Of a stretch of 64,000 nucleotides of DNA, positions 26,946 to 35,703 are shown piece by piece. Below the pieces are notes generated by a model that saw only the letters and a program-made list of their open reading frames with translations, was not told where the DNA came from and searched no databases. The stretch is from Halomonas sp. A40-4 (GTDB lineage: Bacteria; Pseudomonadota; Gammaproteobacteria; Pseudomonadales; Halomonadaceae): the NCBI RefSeq assembly GCF_015767635.1, contig NZ_CP065230.1, positions 3,472,001 to 3,536,000 on the forward strand. The letters are read 5' to 3'. The position numbers and the translations under genes are program-made. Numbering within the stretch: position 1 is the first letter of the stretch; every line of letters starts with the position of its first letter.

Positions 26946-28043
26946 TTACGACGAGCGTGGGGCGGGTGACTCACCCGAGTTGTTTGATGCTTTCTGGTCA
27001 GCCAGCTCCTGCTCGGAAACCGACTGATCCTTGACCTCTTCGTACCACAGGTTGTGGTGCTCCTTGGCCCAGGTCTCATCAACGTAGCCAGTGGTCATGC
27101 CTTCCAGCGACCCTTCAGTGCCCAGGGTGCCGATGTAGATATGGCCGACCGACACGGCCGTGAGCCCCAGGGCGCCTACAGCGTGAACCAGGTTGGCCCA
27201 CTGCATGGTGTCGCGACCTTGCCCGAAATTCGGGAAGTCGAGGACGAGGCCGCTGGCAACCACCAGCAGCCCCACCGAGGCCAGCAGCCAGTACCAGGCT
27301 TTTTCACCGCCGTTGGCGAAGCCGGCATCCACGTGGCCTTTACCAACAAGGCCACCGCCTTTCTTGAACCATTCCAGGTCGTGCTTCTTGGGCATGTTGT
27401 CCTTGATCAGGCTGACCAGCATCACGATCAACAACACGCTGAAGATCGGCCCCAGATAGTTGTGCAGCAACTTAGAGGACGAGACCATCCAGCCCCAGAA
27501 GGCATCGCCAAACAGCCCCCGAAAGACAAACTTGCCAAACAGCAGGTTGAGACCGGTGAGCGCCAGGACGATAAACAGCGACGCCACGGACCAGTGCAAG
27601 GCACGCATGAATAGCGGCCAGCGGAACAGCTTGCGTCCCGATCGCGGCTCTTCAAGGTGTTTACGCCCGACGATGAGGTAGAACAGCGTAATGATCACGA
27701 TCATGCCGCCAATCACGATCAGGCCGAAGGGTGACACCCAGCGGTTACGCCACTGACGCCAGGTTTCACCGCTGGCGTTGATCAGGTTGTAGTTACTGTC
27801 GGCTCGCGAATCACGGTAGTTGGGACCGGTCTCGCCGCTACGGACTTGTCGCCACTGGTCCGCATCGATGCCGGGCGCCGCCGTGCTCATTTCACGATTG
27901 GGGTCAGCTTCCTGGGCATGAGCTACCTGCGCCACGCCCAGACTGAACACCAGGGCGAAGGCCAACAGCAGCCAGCGCCAGACTCCTTGCCATTGAGACA
28001 GGTGCGGCACCCCACCGGGTGCCTGAGCAGTCAACTGGTTCAT
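26946..28043 (-). CDS. Formate dehydrogenase gamma subunit (cytochrome b)
   Basis: The membrane cytochrome b556 subunit that passes electrons from the iron-sulfur subunit to the quinone pool. The 365 residues begin with a signal-like helix (LLLAFALVFSLGVAQVAHA) and a periplasmic stretch before the usual four-helix core (helices near 149-172, 177-195, and later). Haem-ligand histidines lie in RALHWSVASLFI, LLHNYLGPIF and LVHAVGALGL. The N-terminal extension is longer than that of E. coli FdoI, as in the FDH3-type enzymes. It is the last gene of the structural operon. Confidence 0.9.
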   Translation of the reverse strand: MNQLTAQAPGGVPHLSQWQGVWRWLLLAFALVFSLGVAQVAHAQEADPNREMSTAAPGIDADQWRQVRSGETGPNYRDSRADSNYNLINASGETWRQWRNRWVSPFGLIVIGGMIVIITLFYLIVGRKHLEEPRSGRKLFRWPLFMRALHWSVASLFIVLALTGLNLLFGKFVFRGLFGDAFWGWMVSSSKLLHNYLGPIFSVLLIVMLVSLIKDNMPKKHDLEWFKKGGGLVGKGHVDAGFANGGEKAWYWLLASVGLLVVASGLVLDFPNFGQGRDTMQWANLVHAVGALGLTAVSVGHIYIGTLGTEGSLEGMTTGYVDETWAKEHHNLWYEEVKDQSVSEQELADQKASNNSGESPAPRSS

Positions 28044-28054
28044 GGAAAGCCTCC

Positions 28055-28669
28055 TTACCCTTTACGGGCAGCATCATAGGCTAGGTTGTCGGCACTGGCC
28101 TGAGGGTTGTTGGACCAGGCGCCATCTTCATGGCCACGATGCACCACACGCTGACGGAAAATATCCGCCACGTCTTGGGCATCGCCTGCCAGAAGTGCCT
28201 TGGTGGAGCACATTTCCGCACACAGCGGCAGCTTGCCTTCGGCGATGCGGTTGGCGCCGTACTTCTCGTACTCTTCTTCCTTGCTTTCGGCAGGGCCGCC
28301 CGCACAGAAGGTACATTTGTCCATCTTGCCGCGCTCGCCAAACGCATCCTGCTGCGGGAACTGCGGGGCGCCAAAGGGGCAGGCGTAGAGGCAGTAGCCA
28401 CAGCCGATACACAGGTCCTTGTCGTGCAGCACGATGCCGTCGTCGGTCTTGTAGAAGCAGTCGGTCGGGCACACCGCCATGCAGGGGGCGTCGTCACAGT
28501 GCATGCAGGCGACCGAAATGGACATCTCGTCGGCTTCGCCGTCATTCAGCGTCACAACACGCCGACGCTGAATGCCCCATTCGACATCATTGGCATTTTT
28601 ACAGGCGGTCACGCAGCCGTTGCATTCGATGCAGCGCTCGGCGTCACACATAAATTTCATTTGAGCCAT
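28055..28669 (-). CDS. Formate dehydrogenase beta subunit (iron-sulfur)
   Basis: A 204-residue electron-transfer subunit carrying four [4Fe-4S] clusters. Cysteine groups are visible at CIECNGC, CMHCDDAPC, CIGCGYCLYACP and CTFC followed by CAEMC. It lacks the C-terminal membrane anchor of FdnH, which is consistent with the shorter FDH3-type subunit. AAGGAGAACACC precedes the ATG. It lies between the catalytic and cytochrome genes. Confidence 0.93.
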   Translation of the reverse strand: MAQMKFMCDAERCIECNGCVTACKNANDVEWGIQRRRVVTLNDGEADEMSISVACMHCDDAPCMAVCPTDCFYKTDDGIVLHDKDLCIGCGYCLYACPFGAPQFPQQDAFGERGKMDKCTFCAGGPAESKEEEYEKYGANRIAEGKLPLCAEMCSTKALLAGDAQDVADIFRQRVVHRGHEDGAWSNNPQASADNLAYDAARKG

Positions 28670-28683
28670 GGTGTTCTCCTTAT

Positions 28684-28709
28684 ACGGTGCGGGATGTCTC
28701 CCGCACCGT
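28684..28709 (-). other. Hairpin between catalytic and beta subunit genes
   Basis: Perfect 11-bp stem (ACGGTGCGGGA / TCCCGCACCGT) with a 4-base loop and no T-run. It ends 15 bases before the beta-subunit start on the transcript and may protect or cut the polycistronic mRNA. Confidence 0.55.
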
Positions 28710-28734
28710 GGATGCTGTCAGGTCTAGGCGAGCC

Positions 28735-31590
28735 TCAGGCACGCTCGATGCGGCAGATGGTGCACTTGGTCTCTTGCATCAGTGTCACCGGGTCGTAGCC
28801 ATAAGTGGTCGCGGTATTGGCCGCTTCGCCGATTACGTAGGGAGCAGTGCCTTCAGGGTACATGCCCTCCAGGCTTTCGCCCTGGAACATGCCGCCAAAG
28901 TGGAATGGCATGAAGGCCACCTTGCGGTCCACGCGTGGCGTGACCATCGCCTTCACCTTCACGCGTCCGCCTTCGGCCCCTTCGACCCATACCTGGTCGC
29001 CATCGCTGATGCCGATATCATTGGCATCGGCCGGGTTGATCTCCACAAACATCTCTTGCTGAAGCTCGGCCAGCCAAGACATGGAGCGCGTTTCTTCACC
29101 GCCGCCTTCGTATTCGACCAGTCGCCCGGAAGTGAGGATGATCGGGTAGTCATCCACCGAGGGGGCACCGTCCTGTACGCTCTTGTACATGGTCGGCAGG
29201 CGCATGATGGAGTCAAAGTCGTCCCAGGTCGGGTATTTGTCGACCAGGTCACGGCGGGTTGAGTAGAGCGGCTCACGGTGCTTCGGCACTGCGTCAGGGA
29301 AGGTCCACACCACTGCCCGCGCCTTGGCGTTACCGTACGGGGCGCAGCCGTGCTCGATCGCGACACGCTGAATACCGCCGGACAGATCGGTTTTCCAGTT
29401 CTTGCCTTCCGCCGCTTGTTTCTCGGCGTCGGTAAGGTCGTTCCACCAGCCAAGGTCTTTCAGCAGCTGGTCGTTGAACTCCGGGTAGCCATCGTCGATA
29501 TCGCCATTCACCGGCGCGGAACCTTCAGCTAGCAGATTGACGCCGTCCCGCTCGATGCCAAACCGAGCGCGGAAGCCCATGCCGCCTTCCATCACCGGTA
29601 CGCTTGGATCATAAAGATTGGGCGAGCCGGGATGATTGAACTCGGCCGTTCCCCAGCAGGGCCAGGGCAAACCGTAATAATCGCCATCCGCCGGGCCGCC
29701 TTGGGCGCGCAGGTTTTCAAAGCTGAAGGTGTGCCAGTTTTGCTGGTGTTCCTTCAGGCGCTCCGGGCTTTGACCGGTGTAGCCGACGGTCCACATGCCA
29801 GCGTTGATTTCCCGCAGGATATCTTCGATCAGCGGTTCGTCGCCGTTCATCTCATAATTGGCGACCAGCTCGTCGCCAAAGCCAAGCTTGCGGGCGAACA
29901 GGTACATGATCTCGTGATCGGGCTTGGACTCGAACAGCGGGTCGATGACCTTGTCGCGCCACTGCAGGGAACGGTTGGTCGCCGTCACGCTGCCGGTGGT
30001 TTCGAACTGGGTCGCGGCCGGCAACAGGTACACACCGTCGGTGCGGTCGTGCATGACGGCCGCAACGGTCGGGTACGGATCGACGATGACCATCATTTCG
30101 AGCTTTTTCATGGCCTGCTGCATTTCGACGCCGCGGGTCTGGGAGTTGACCGCGTGACCCCAATAGAACATGGCCTTGAGCGCCGTACGCTGGGAGATGT
30201 TCTCGTCTTCCTCCAGCACGCCGTCCACCCAGCGCGACACGGTGATACCGGCGCTGTTCATGGGTTTGCCGTCAGCATACTCGGTGTCATCAAAGCGGCC
30301 TTGCAGCCACTCGTAGTCAACGTTCCAGACGTTGGCCCAGTGCTGCCAGGCGCCTTCCGCCAGACCGTAGTAGCCCGGCAGCGAATCGGAACCCAACCCC
30401 AGGTCGGTCGCCCCCTGCACGTTGTCGTGACCGCGCAGGATGTTGGCACCGCCACCGGCCACGCCGATGTTACCCAGCGCGAGCTCGAGGATGCAGTAAG
30501 CGCGGGTATTGTTGTTACCCGTGGTGTGCTGGGTACCGCCCATGCACCAGACGACACACCCCGGACGGTTTTCGGACAGGGTCTTGGCCACGTCGAACAT
30601 GTCCTGTTCGCTGACGCCAGTGATGTCCTCAACGACGCTCGGCGGGAAGTTGGCTACCTCAGCGCGTACATCGTCCATGCCGTAAACGCGCTGGTTGATG
30701 TATTCGCTGTCTTCCCAGCCATTTTCAAAGATATGCCACAACAGGCCCCACACGTAGGCCACATCGGAACCTGGGCGCAGCCGCACGTATTTGTTGGCCT
30801 TGGCGGCCGTGCGCGTGAAGCGCGGGTCGGCCACAATGATCTGGCAGTTGTTACGCTCCTTGGCAATCAGGAAGTGCTGCATTGCCACCGGGTGCGCTTC
30901 GGACGGGTTCGAGCCAATGAACAGAATCGCTTTACTGTTATGGGTATCGTTGAGCGAGTTGGTCATCGCCCCGTAGCCCCAGGTATTGGCAACCCCGGCC
31001 ACGGTCGTGGAGTGACAGATACGCGCCTGGTGGTCGGTGTTGTTGGTGCCCCACATGGAGGCAAGCTTGCGCATCAGGTACGCCTGCTCGTTGTTGAACT
31101 TGGCCGAACCAAGCCAGTAAACGCTGTCGGGGCCGTGCTCGTCGCGCAGCTCAAGCAGCTTGTCGCCAATCTCGTTGACGGCATCTTCCCAGCTCATGCG
31201 CTCCCATTCGCCGCCCACCAGCTTCATGGGGTACTTCAAACGGCGGCTGGAATGGCCGTGCTGGCGTAGCGAAGCGCCTTTCGCACAGTGGGCACCACGG
31301 TTGATCGGGTGGTCAAAGGCCGGCTCTTGCTTGGTCCAGATCCCCTCTTGCACTTCGGCATACACGCCGCAGCCCACCGAGCAGTGCGAACAGATCGTGC
31401 GCTTGGTTTCCACGGGGGAATCCAGTACCGGCGTTTTGTCAGCCGATTCCGCGCGACGCATCATGGGCGCGCCCATAAAGCCTAGTGCGGCCACACCGCC
31501 CGTCGCCACGCCGCTGCGCTGTATAAACTGGCGGCGCGAAATACCCAGGCCGGGCGCTTTGGGAGTGTCTGTTTTGCGAGTTAAACGCAT
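28735..31590 (-). CDS. Formate dehydrogenase alpha subunit (molybdopterin, Tat-exported)
   Basis: The catalytic subunit oxidising formate to CO2, 951 residues. A Tat signal carries the twin arginines in SRRQFIQRSG (19-28), so the enzyme faces the periplasm. The N-terminal [4Fe-4S] site uses C67, C70, C74 and C102. The metal ligand is C192 in RICHSTTVAG, followed by the catalytic H193; a selenocysteine codon is not used. The C-terminal domain binds the guanine dinucleotide cofactor. It is co-transcribed with the beta and gamma subunits and follows the small Tat-peptide gene. Confidence 0.95.
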   Translation of the reverse strand: MRLTRKTDTPKAPGLGISRRQFIQRSGVATGGVAALGFMGAPMMRRAESADKTPVLDSPVETKRTICSHCSVGCGVYAEVQEGIWTKQEPAFDHPINRGAHCAKGASLRQHGHSSRRLKYPMKLVGGEWERMSWEDAVNEIGDKLLELRDEHGPDSVYWLGSAKFNNEQAYLMRKLASMWGTNNTDHQARICHSTTVAGVANTWGYGAMTNSLNDTHNSKAILFIGSNPSEAHPVAMQHFLIAKERNNCQIIVADPRFTRTAAKANKYVRLRPGSDVAYVWGLLWHIFENGWEDSEYINQRVYGMDDVRAEVANFPPSVVEDITGVSEQDMFDVAKTLSENRPGCVVWCMGGTQHTTGNNNTRAYCILELALGNIGVAGGGANILRGHDNVQGATDLGLGSDSLPGYYGLAEGAWQHWANVWNVDYEWLQGRFDDTEYADGKPMNSAGITVSRWVDGVLEEDENISQRTALKAMFYWGHAVNSQTRGVEMQQAMKKLEMMVIVDPYPTVAAVMHDRTDGVYLLPAATQFETTGSVTATNRSLQWRDKVIDPLFESKPDHEIMYLFARKLGFGDELVANYEMNGDEPLIEDILREINAGMWTVGYTGQSPERLKEHQQNWHTFSFENLRAQGGPADGDYYGLPWPCWGTAEFNHPGSPNLYDPSVPVMEGGMGFRARFGIERDGVNLLAEGSAPVNGDIDDGYPEFNDQLLKDLGWWNDLTDAEKQAAEGKNWKTDLSGGIQRVAIEHGCAPYGNAKARAVVWTFPDAVPKHREPLYSTRRDLVDKYPTWDDFDSIMRLPTMYKSVQDGAPSVDDYPIILTSGRLVEYEGGGEETRSMSWLAELQQEMFVEINPADANDIGISDGDQVWVEGAEGGRVKVKAMVTPRVDRKVAFMPFHFGGMFQGESLEGMYPEGTAPYVIGEAANTATTYGYDPVTLMQETKCTICRIERA

Positions 31591-31614
31591 GGCAATTCTC
31601 CTGGCATTCCGCCG

Positions 31615-31815
31615 TCAGTCACGCAAGGAAGCGTAAAAAGCACGGACGTGATCGGTCTCACGATAATTGGTTGTTGGTTTTTCAACGTCGCTGGGAGCGC
31701 TATCGGCTTGCGCCAGGGTGACGTGTCCGACCGTAGCGGCCGCGCCTGCAGCGGCTGTTCCCAAACCTACGGTTTTCATGAACCGGCGGCGCTCAGGATT
31801 ATGTGACTGTTGCAT
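31615..31815 (-). CDS. Formate dehydrogenase region Tat-signal protein
   Basis: A 66-residue protein with a twin-arginine motif (NPERRRFMKTVG) and a hydrophobic segment, then only about 30 mature residues. It matches the small Tat-target proteins found directly upstream of FDH3 catalytic genes (TIGR02811-type). Its role is unknown, but a helper function in assembly or export is often assumed. ATG 31815 is chosen because GAGAGGAGA lies upstream; the frame to 31836 has no such site. Confidence 0.85.
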   Translation of the reverse strand: MQQSHNPERRRFMKTVGLGTAAAGAAATVGHVTLAQADSAPSDVEKPTTNYRETDHVRAFYASLRD

Positions 31816-31913
31816 GGTGCTCTCCTCTCTTGCCATGGCCGTTGGCCGTTTTATCTTATGCTATGGCTGCTGCGCGCTCACCGGTGGGCGAATCAACGCA
31901 TTAGCGCGTCACG

Positions 31914-32528
31914 TCAAGGTTCCACAATGTTGACTGGGGCATGGCTCGCCTCGATTGCCAGACGATCCTCTTCGCTTGTCATGAAAGCACTGCCCAACTG
32001 CCCGAGCGCTGCATAAAAAGCGGTATCGACTTGCCCTAAGTCGTCAAAACAGTCGCTTGCCCAAGGGGCAAGGTGATGCATAAAGAAGTGCGCCTGGTCG
32101 GGGCTCGTCGCGTCGATCAGCATGGCCATCACCTCGCACAGCGCGGCCAGGTGATCTTCGGGATCCTTTGTGTGCTCGCTGCGCTCGAAGCCCAGCGCAC
32201 CAAGATCGCGACGTAGCGCGACCAGTGCCGCCTCCATCAGTTCACCGTTGCGGTACCAGGAGGCATAGGGCACCACATCGCCCTGGATCACGCCGACCAG
32301 ATGACCAAAGTGCGCTCGCTTCAGGCTCGCTGCGTCAACGCTGTTCGCGGCTTGACTGAGCCCATGCCAGCATTCGGCCAGGCGGCTGCCGTCCTGCTCG
32401 ATATCGAGCGACGCCAGCCAGCCAAGCAGCTCTTCGGTGGGCGCTTCGCGCAATAGCGCGGCGATAAGCCGGTAGATATCTGCTCGTAACGCATCGGCTT
32501 CGCTTAATGTCGGGGCAGCTTGCGTCAT
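31914..32528 (-). CDS. TorD/DmsD-family molybdoenzyme chaperone
   Basis: A 204-residue all-helical cytoplasmic protein of the TorD family, which binds the Tat signal and apo-form of a molybdoenzyme. The SEADALRADIYRLIAALLR opening and the YASWYRNGELM then FMHHLAPW segments are typical. It starts three bases after the ferredoxin stop and precedes the Tat-peptide and catalytic genes, so the formate dehydrogenase alpha subunit is the likely client. Confidence 0.9.
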   Translation of the reverse strand: MTQAAPTLSEADALRADIYRLIAALLREAPTEELLGWLASLDIEQDGSRLAECWHGLSQAANSVDAASLKRAHFGHLVGVIQGDVVPYASWYRNGELMEAALVALRRDLGALGFERSEHTKDPEDHLAALCEVMAMLIDATSPDQAHFFMHHLAPWASDCFDDLGQVDTAFYAALGQLGSAFMTSEEDRLAIEASHAPVNIVEP

Positions 32529-32531
32529 GGC

Positions 32532-34286
32532 TTATACCTTCAACTGGGCGTCGGGATCACGAATCATGGTTTTCCATACGTCTTTCACCCGACAGTCTTC
32601 GCACATCTCCAGGCGCAGCATGGCGTCGCCTGCAAAATAGGGATGATCAGCCAGCTTGGCCTTGATATTGGCGACCGTGCTCGCCGTGGCAAACGGCTTG
32701 CCGCAGCCGATGCACTCAAAGGGCGCTTCTTCGTGACACACATGGCGAGCCTCACGCTCGGCAGTGGCCAGAAAGCCGGGAGTCAGGGTAATGGCATCTT
32801 CAGGGCAGGCCTGCTCGCAGAGCCCACACTGCACGCAATCCGCTTCGCGGAAGTTCAGCGACGGCGTATTGCCACCGGATGACAGCGCAGGGGTTGGACA
32901 ATTGCTGACACAAGCGTGGCACAGGGTGCAGGCATCACTGTCGACCTGAATGCCGCCGTAGGCGGCACCCTCTGGCATGGCATGTCGCTGGCCGCTGGGC
33001 TCGCCAAGTTCGCCCAGGCGCGCGAGCACGATATTCAGGCGAGCACGCTTCTCAGGCTCATTCAACGACAGTGGCTGGTCGGTCAGTGGCGTTAGCAATG
33101 GCAGCGCGTCGCGTGCCTGAGCAGCGTCAGTATCCAGCAGTTGCACGCGTTCGGGGTTATGCCCCAGCGCCGACAGCAATGTCCGAGCCTGGGCCAACTG
33201 ATCGGTCAGGAAGGCGCTAAGGCGCTGAGGCATATCGGCATGTCGCTGAATGCGCACCTCTGCCGCGCCGCTGGCAAGGGCGGTTAGCCACTGGTCATGA
33301 CCGGCCGCACCCAGTTCTTCCAGGGGAATATCCAGCACGTGCCCGGCGGGGACTACACCCGCCGCTTTTTCGGCGTCCTGGGAATCGTGAGTGATAAAGC
33401 GCAGTACCGGTGCTTGACCGCCCGCCTCGCGGTAGGCGGCCAGCCAGCTTGAGAGCGTGTCCTGCTGGCGGCGTGTATCGGGCAAGCGAAATTCGATCGC
33501 GCCGGTGGGGCAGGCACTCGTGCAACTGCCTACGCCCTGGCACAGGTAGGGATCAATCTCGATCTGCGATTCGATACGCCCTTGATGGCTGCTGATGGCA
33601 TCGGCAGGGCACACGTCCAGGCAGCGCGTGCAGCCAACATTGCCGCTGGCGGAATGCGCACAGAGATCGCTGTTGACCTGGAAATAACGCGGCTTGTCGA
33701 ACTCCCCGATCAGCTCGCCGACGCTGTCCAGCGCCTCGCGGCGCCGCTCGGTATCGGTCCAGTCGAGGGTGACATACCCCGGGGGTGGCAACTCGCGCGA
33801 CATCACCGGGCGGGCGCTCAGGTCCAGTACAAGATCGAAGTGATCACGATCAATGAGTGCCCGAGCCAGACTAAGCGGGGTACCGTCGTTATCAAACTGG
33901 ACAGCAAAAGCGCCAAGGTAGCCTGAAATGCTTAACACCTCGGCCTGCTCAGGCGTCATTTGATAGCGGACAAGCGGTTGAGCATGTCCCTGTGGCGATG
34001 AGTCGGACGACAGCGTGTCCTCGGAACCGGTATCTTGCGATTCACCGGAGCCGGCGGGGGTATTGATGGTTAGCAACGTCAACGAAGCGAGCCCGCTGCC
34101 CTTCAAGGCATGGGCAGCTTTCTCGGCGGCGTCGCTTGGACCAATCACCAACGCATGACCACGGCTGTGATAGGTCACATTCGCGGGCGTCAGGTTCGCC
34201 GGCCATGAGATGCGTTGGCGTACAGCTTCTCTGGCTTCGGCGTTACGCTGGTCGTCCAGGGACGCCAGTTGGATTCTTTGGTTCAT
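32532..34286 (-). CDS. Multi-cluster 4Fe-4S ferredoxin-like protein of the formate dehydrogenase locus
   Basis: A 584-residue protein with several ferredoxin motifs: CTRCLDVCP, CQGVGSCTSACP, CTLCHACVSNCP, CVQCGLCEQACP, then CIGCGKPF and CEDC near the end. Linking regions resemble the electron-transfer or assembly proteins found next to FDH3-type operons. It has no signal peptide or membrane helix, so it is cytoplasmic. It may deliver electrons or sulfur in assembly of the enzyme, but no function is shown for it. It heads the torD-fdh gene string. Confidence 0.85.
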   Translation of the reverse strand: MNQRIQLASLDDQRNAEAREAVRQRISWPANLTPANVTYHSRGHALVIGPSDAAEKAAHALKGSGLASLTLLTINTPAGSGESQDTGSEDTLSSDSSPQGHAQPLVRYQMTPEQAEVLSISGYLGAFAVQFDNDGTPLSLARALIDRDHFDLVLDLSARPVMSRELPPPGYVTLDWTDTERRREALDSVGELIGEFDKPRYFQVNSDLCAHSASGNVGCTRCLDVCPADAISSHQGRIESQIEIDPYLCQGVGSCTSACPTGAIEFRLPDTRRQQDTLSSWLAAYREAGGQAPVLRFITHDSQDAEKAAGVVPAGHVLDIPLEELGAAGHDQWLTALASGAAEVRIQRHADMPQRLSAFLTDQLAQARTLLSALGHNPERVQLLDTDAAQARDALPLLTPLTDQPLSLNEPEKRARLNIVLARLGELGEPSGQRHAMPEGAAYGGIQVDSDACTLCHACVSNCPTPALSSGGNTPSLNFREADCVQCGLCEQACPEDAITLTPGFLATAEREARHVCHEEAPFECIGCGKPFATASTVANIKAKLADHPYFAGDAMLRLEMCEDCRVKDVWKTMIRDPDAQLKV

Positions 34287-34536
34287 GCATTCTCACGGTC
34301 AGAGGATCATTTTTTATTATATTAGTGGGTCATATTTTTTAACTATTTTGGCATATCGGCTGCACCAATACATAACATTAGTGCACAGCGATAAAATCAT
34401 TTTCCATTTTTTTAAGCCTATTCGCTCAGCTTATGGCGATTTCGTCATCTATGCCAAGAAAAACGCGCCTTGCACTTTCAACGCTGTTGTTCCGATATTT
34501 ATTCAAGTCATTGTTTTAAAAAAACTAAAACTCATC
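34287..34536. other. AT-rich intergenic region before the formate dehydrogenase operon
   Basis: About 250 bp much richer in A and T than its surroundings, with several T-runs. It probably holds the promoter for the ferredoxin-torD-fdh genes on the minus strand. I do not see a clear ModE or FNR-type palindrome in it. Confidence 0.5.
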
Positions 34537-35157
34537 TCATGCTTTGGTATGAGAGCCATCAGACTGGTCGTCTTGCGCCACCTTTCCCTCAGAGCCAGTC
34601 GGATTGGATGCATCTCCATTGGAAGAAGATACTTGCTCCTTGTCGCCCTCTGCCGGTGCTTGTTCGGCCTGGGTATCGTTGGCCTTGTCGGCCACGGATT
34701 CATCGGCTTTCTTGGCCCACCGACGCAACTTGCCCGCCAGCTCGGAGGCCATGGGCTTCAACTGCTGGCGATAGTCAAGGTCATAGTCATCCAGACCGTC
34801 GCGCACATTGTAGTTCCCTGTTGCCCAAAGGCGTTTTAACGCCCGGCGCCGCAACGCTGAACTGACACCGGGTACCATGTAGCCACTGAAATCACTGCCC
34901 GCCTCCAGCGTTTCGGGGTCGGGCAAGGTTTCATCCAGGCTACCGGGCGGGGGTGGCGCAGGTCGTATGGGCTCGCCAGATTCGGTATCGTCTGCTTCAT
35001 GATTTTCCGCCGATCCAGCCCTGTTAGCCGGGTCCGTTTCATCCAGCGGAAGTGGTGGTGACTCGCTGCGGTCTTTCGTCTCGGGGGCTGCTGCGGATGG
35101 TTGATCGTCCGGCTCGAGACCTCGCTTGATACGCGACCAGCGCTCTAAACGACTCAT
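34537..35157 (-). CDS. DUF3306 protein
   Basis: A 206-residue very acidic and proline-rich protein with the DUF3306 core GVSSALRRRALKRLWATGNYNVRDGLDDYDLDY in pieces around residues 98-130. The ends look disordered. DUF3306 is found almost only beside formate dehydrogenase genes, with DUF3305 before it, as here. Function unknown. It overlaps the DUF3305 gene by four bases (ATGA). Confidence 0.85.
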   Translation of the reverse strand: MSRLERWSRIKRGLEPDDQPSAAAPETKDRSESPPLPLDETDPANRAGSAENHEADDTESGEPIRPAPPPPGSLDETLPDPETLEAGSDFSGYMVPGVSSALRRRALKRLWATGNYNVRDGLDDYDLDYRQQLKPMASELAGKLRRWAKKADESVADKANDTQAEQAPAEGDKEQVSSSNGDASNPTGSEGKVAQDDQSDGSHTKA

Positions 35158-35594
35158 TGCGGTTTCTCCTGGGTGGGCGTTTCCTTGGCGCGCCCGGCCC
35201 CCTTGTGTTTCTTCTTGCGAATTTCCATCGGCGCTTCACCGTGGCGGGCCAGATAGCTTTCGATCCATATCTGGATCGCCATCGGCATCGCCACTTCCAG
35301 CACCTGCTGCTCGCCATCCATCCAACCGGCTGCGACATCTTGACTCGCCGTCATCGCCGCAGGCTCAGGGGCCTGTCCAGTAAAACCGGCACGCACGAAC
35401 AATCGTGGCGTGGTGGCCGTCAGGTTAAAGCGATAGGCAGCGCGCTCGGTCATGAACAGCTGCAAAAACAGCACGTGTGGGCCCTGCTCACCTAGCGTCA
35501 CCTCACCGATACGCCATTGTGTCTGGCTAAACCGGTTGATCTGCTTGTTCTCGGCGACCAGCGTAATACTTAACGGGCGGAGATTATCGGTCAT
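35154..35594 (-). CDS. DUF3305 protein
   Basis: A 146-residue soluble protein with the DUF3305 features: N-terminal ITLVAENKQINRFSQTQWRIGEV in short stretches, a WIESYLARHGE segment and a basic tail. The family accompanies FDH3-type operons and has no assigned function. It is divergent from fdhD, with 109 bases between, and coupled to the DUF3306 gene. Confidence 0.85.
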   Translation of the reverse strand: MTDNLRPLSITLVAENKQINRFSQTQWRIGEVTLGEQGPHVLFLQLFMTERAAYRFNLTATTPRLFVRAGFTGQAPEPAAMTASQDVAAGWMDGEQQVLEVAMPMAIQIWIESYLARHGEAPMEIRKKKHKGAGRAKETPTQEKPQ

Positions 35595-35703
35595 TACGGC
35601 GGCCCTTATGCTTTATTCGGAACGAAAGGTTCAGGTAGACAAGTAAGCCTTTCGAGCGCCATCATCGTCAACTCAAACGTTGTACGCACCATGAGGATCA
35701 CGG

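Noticed and set aside
31013-31018. Possible selenocysteine at the formate dehydrogenase active site
   Set aside because: The codon at the metal-ligand position is a plain cysteine codon, in frame, with no TGA in the gene body.
29632-31269. A 545-codon open frame opposite the formate dehydrogenase alpha subunit
   Set aside because: It is the antisense shadow of a GC-rich gene with strong family matches on the other strand; it has no ribosome-binding site and its product looks like no known family.
34287-35703. Molybdenum-cofactor riboswitch in front of the formate dehydrogenase or fdhD genes
   Set aside because: The 109-bp fdhD leader is too short, and the 250-bp AT-rich leader shows no conserved paired core that I can recognise.
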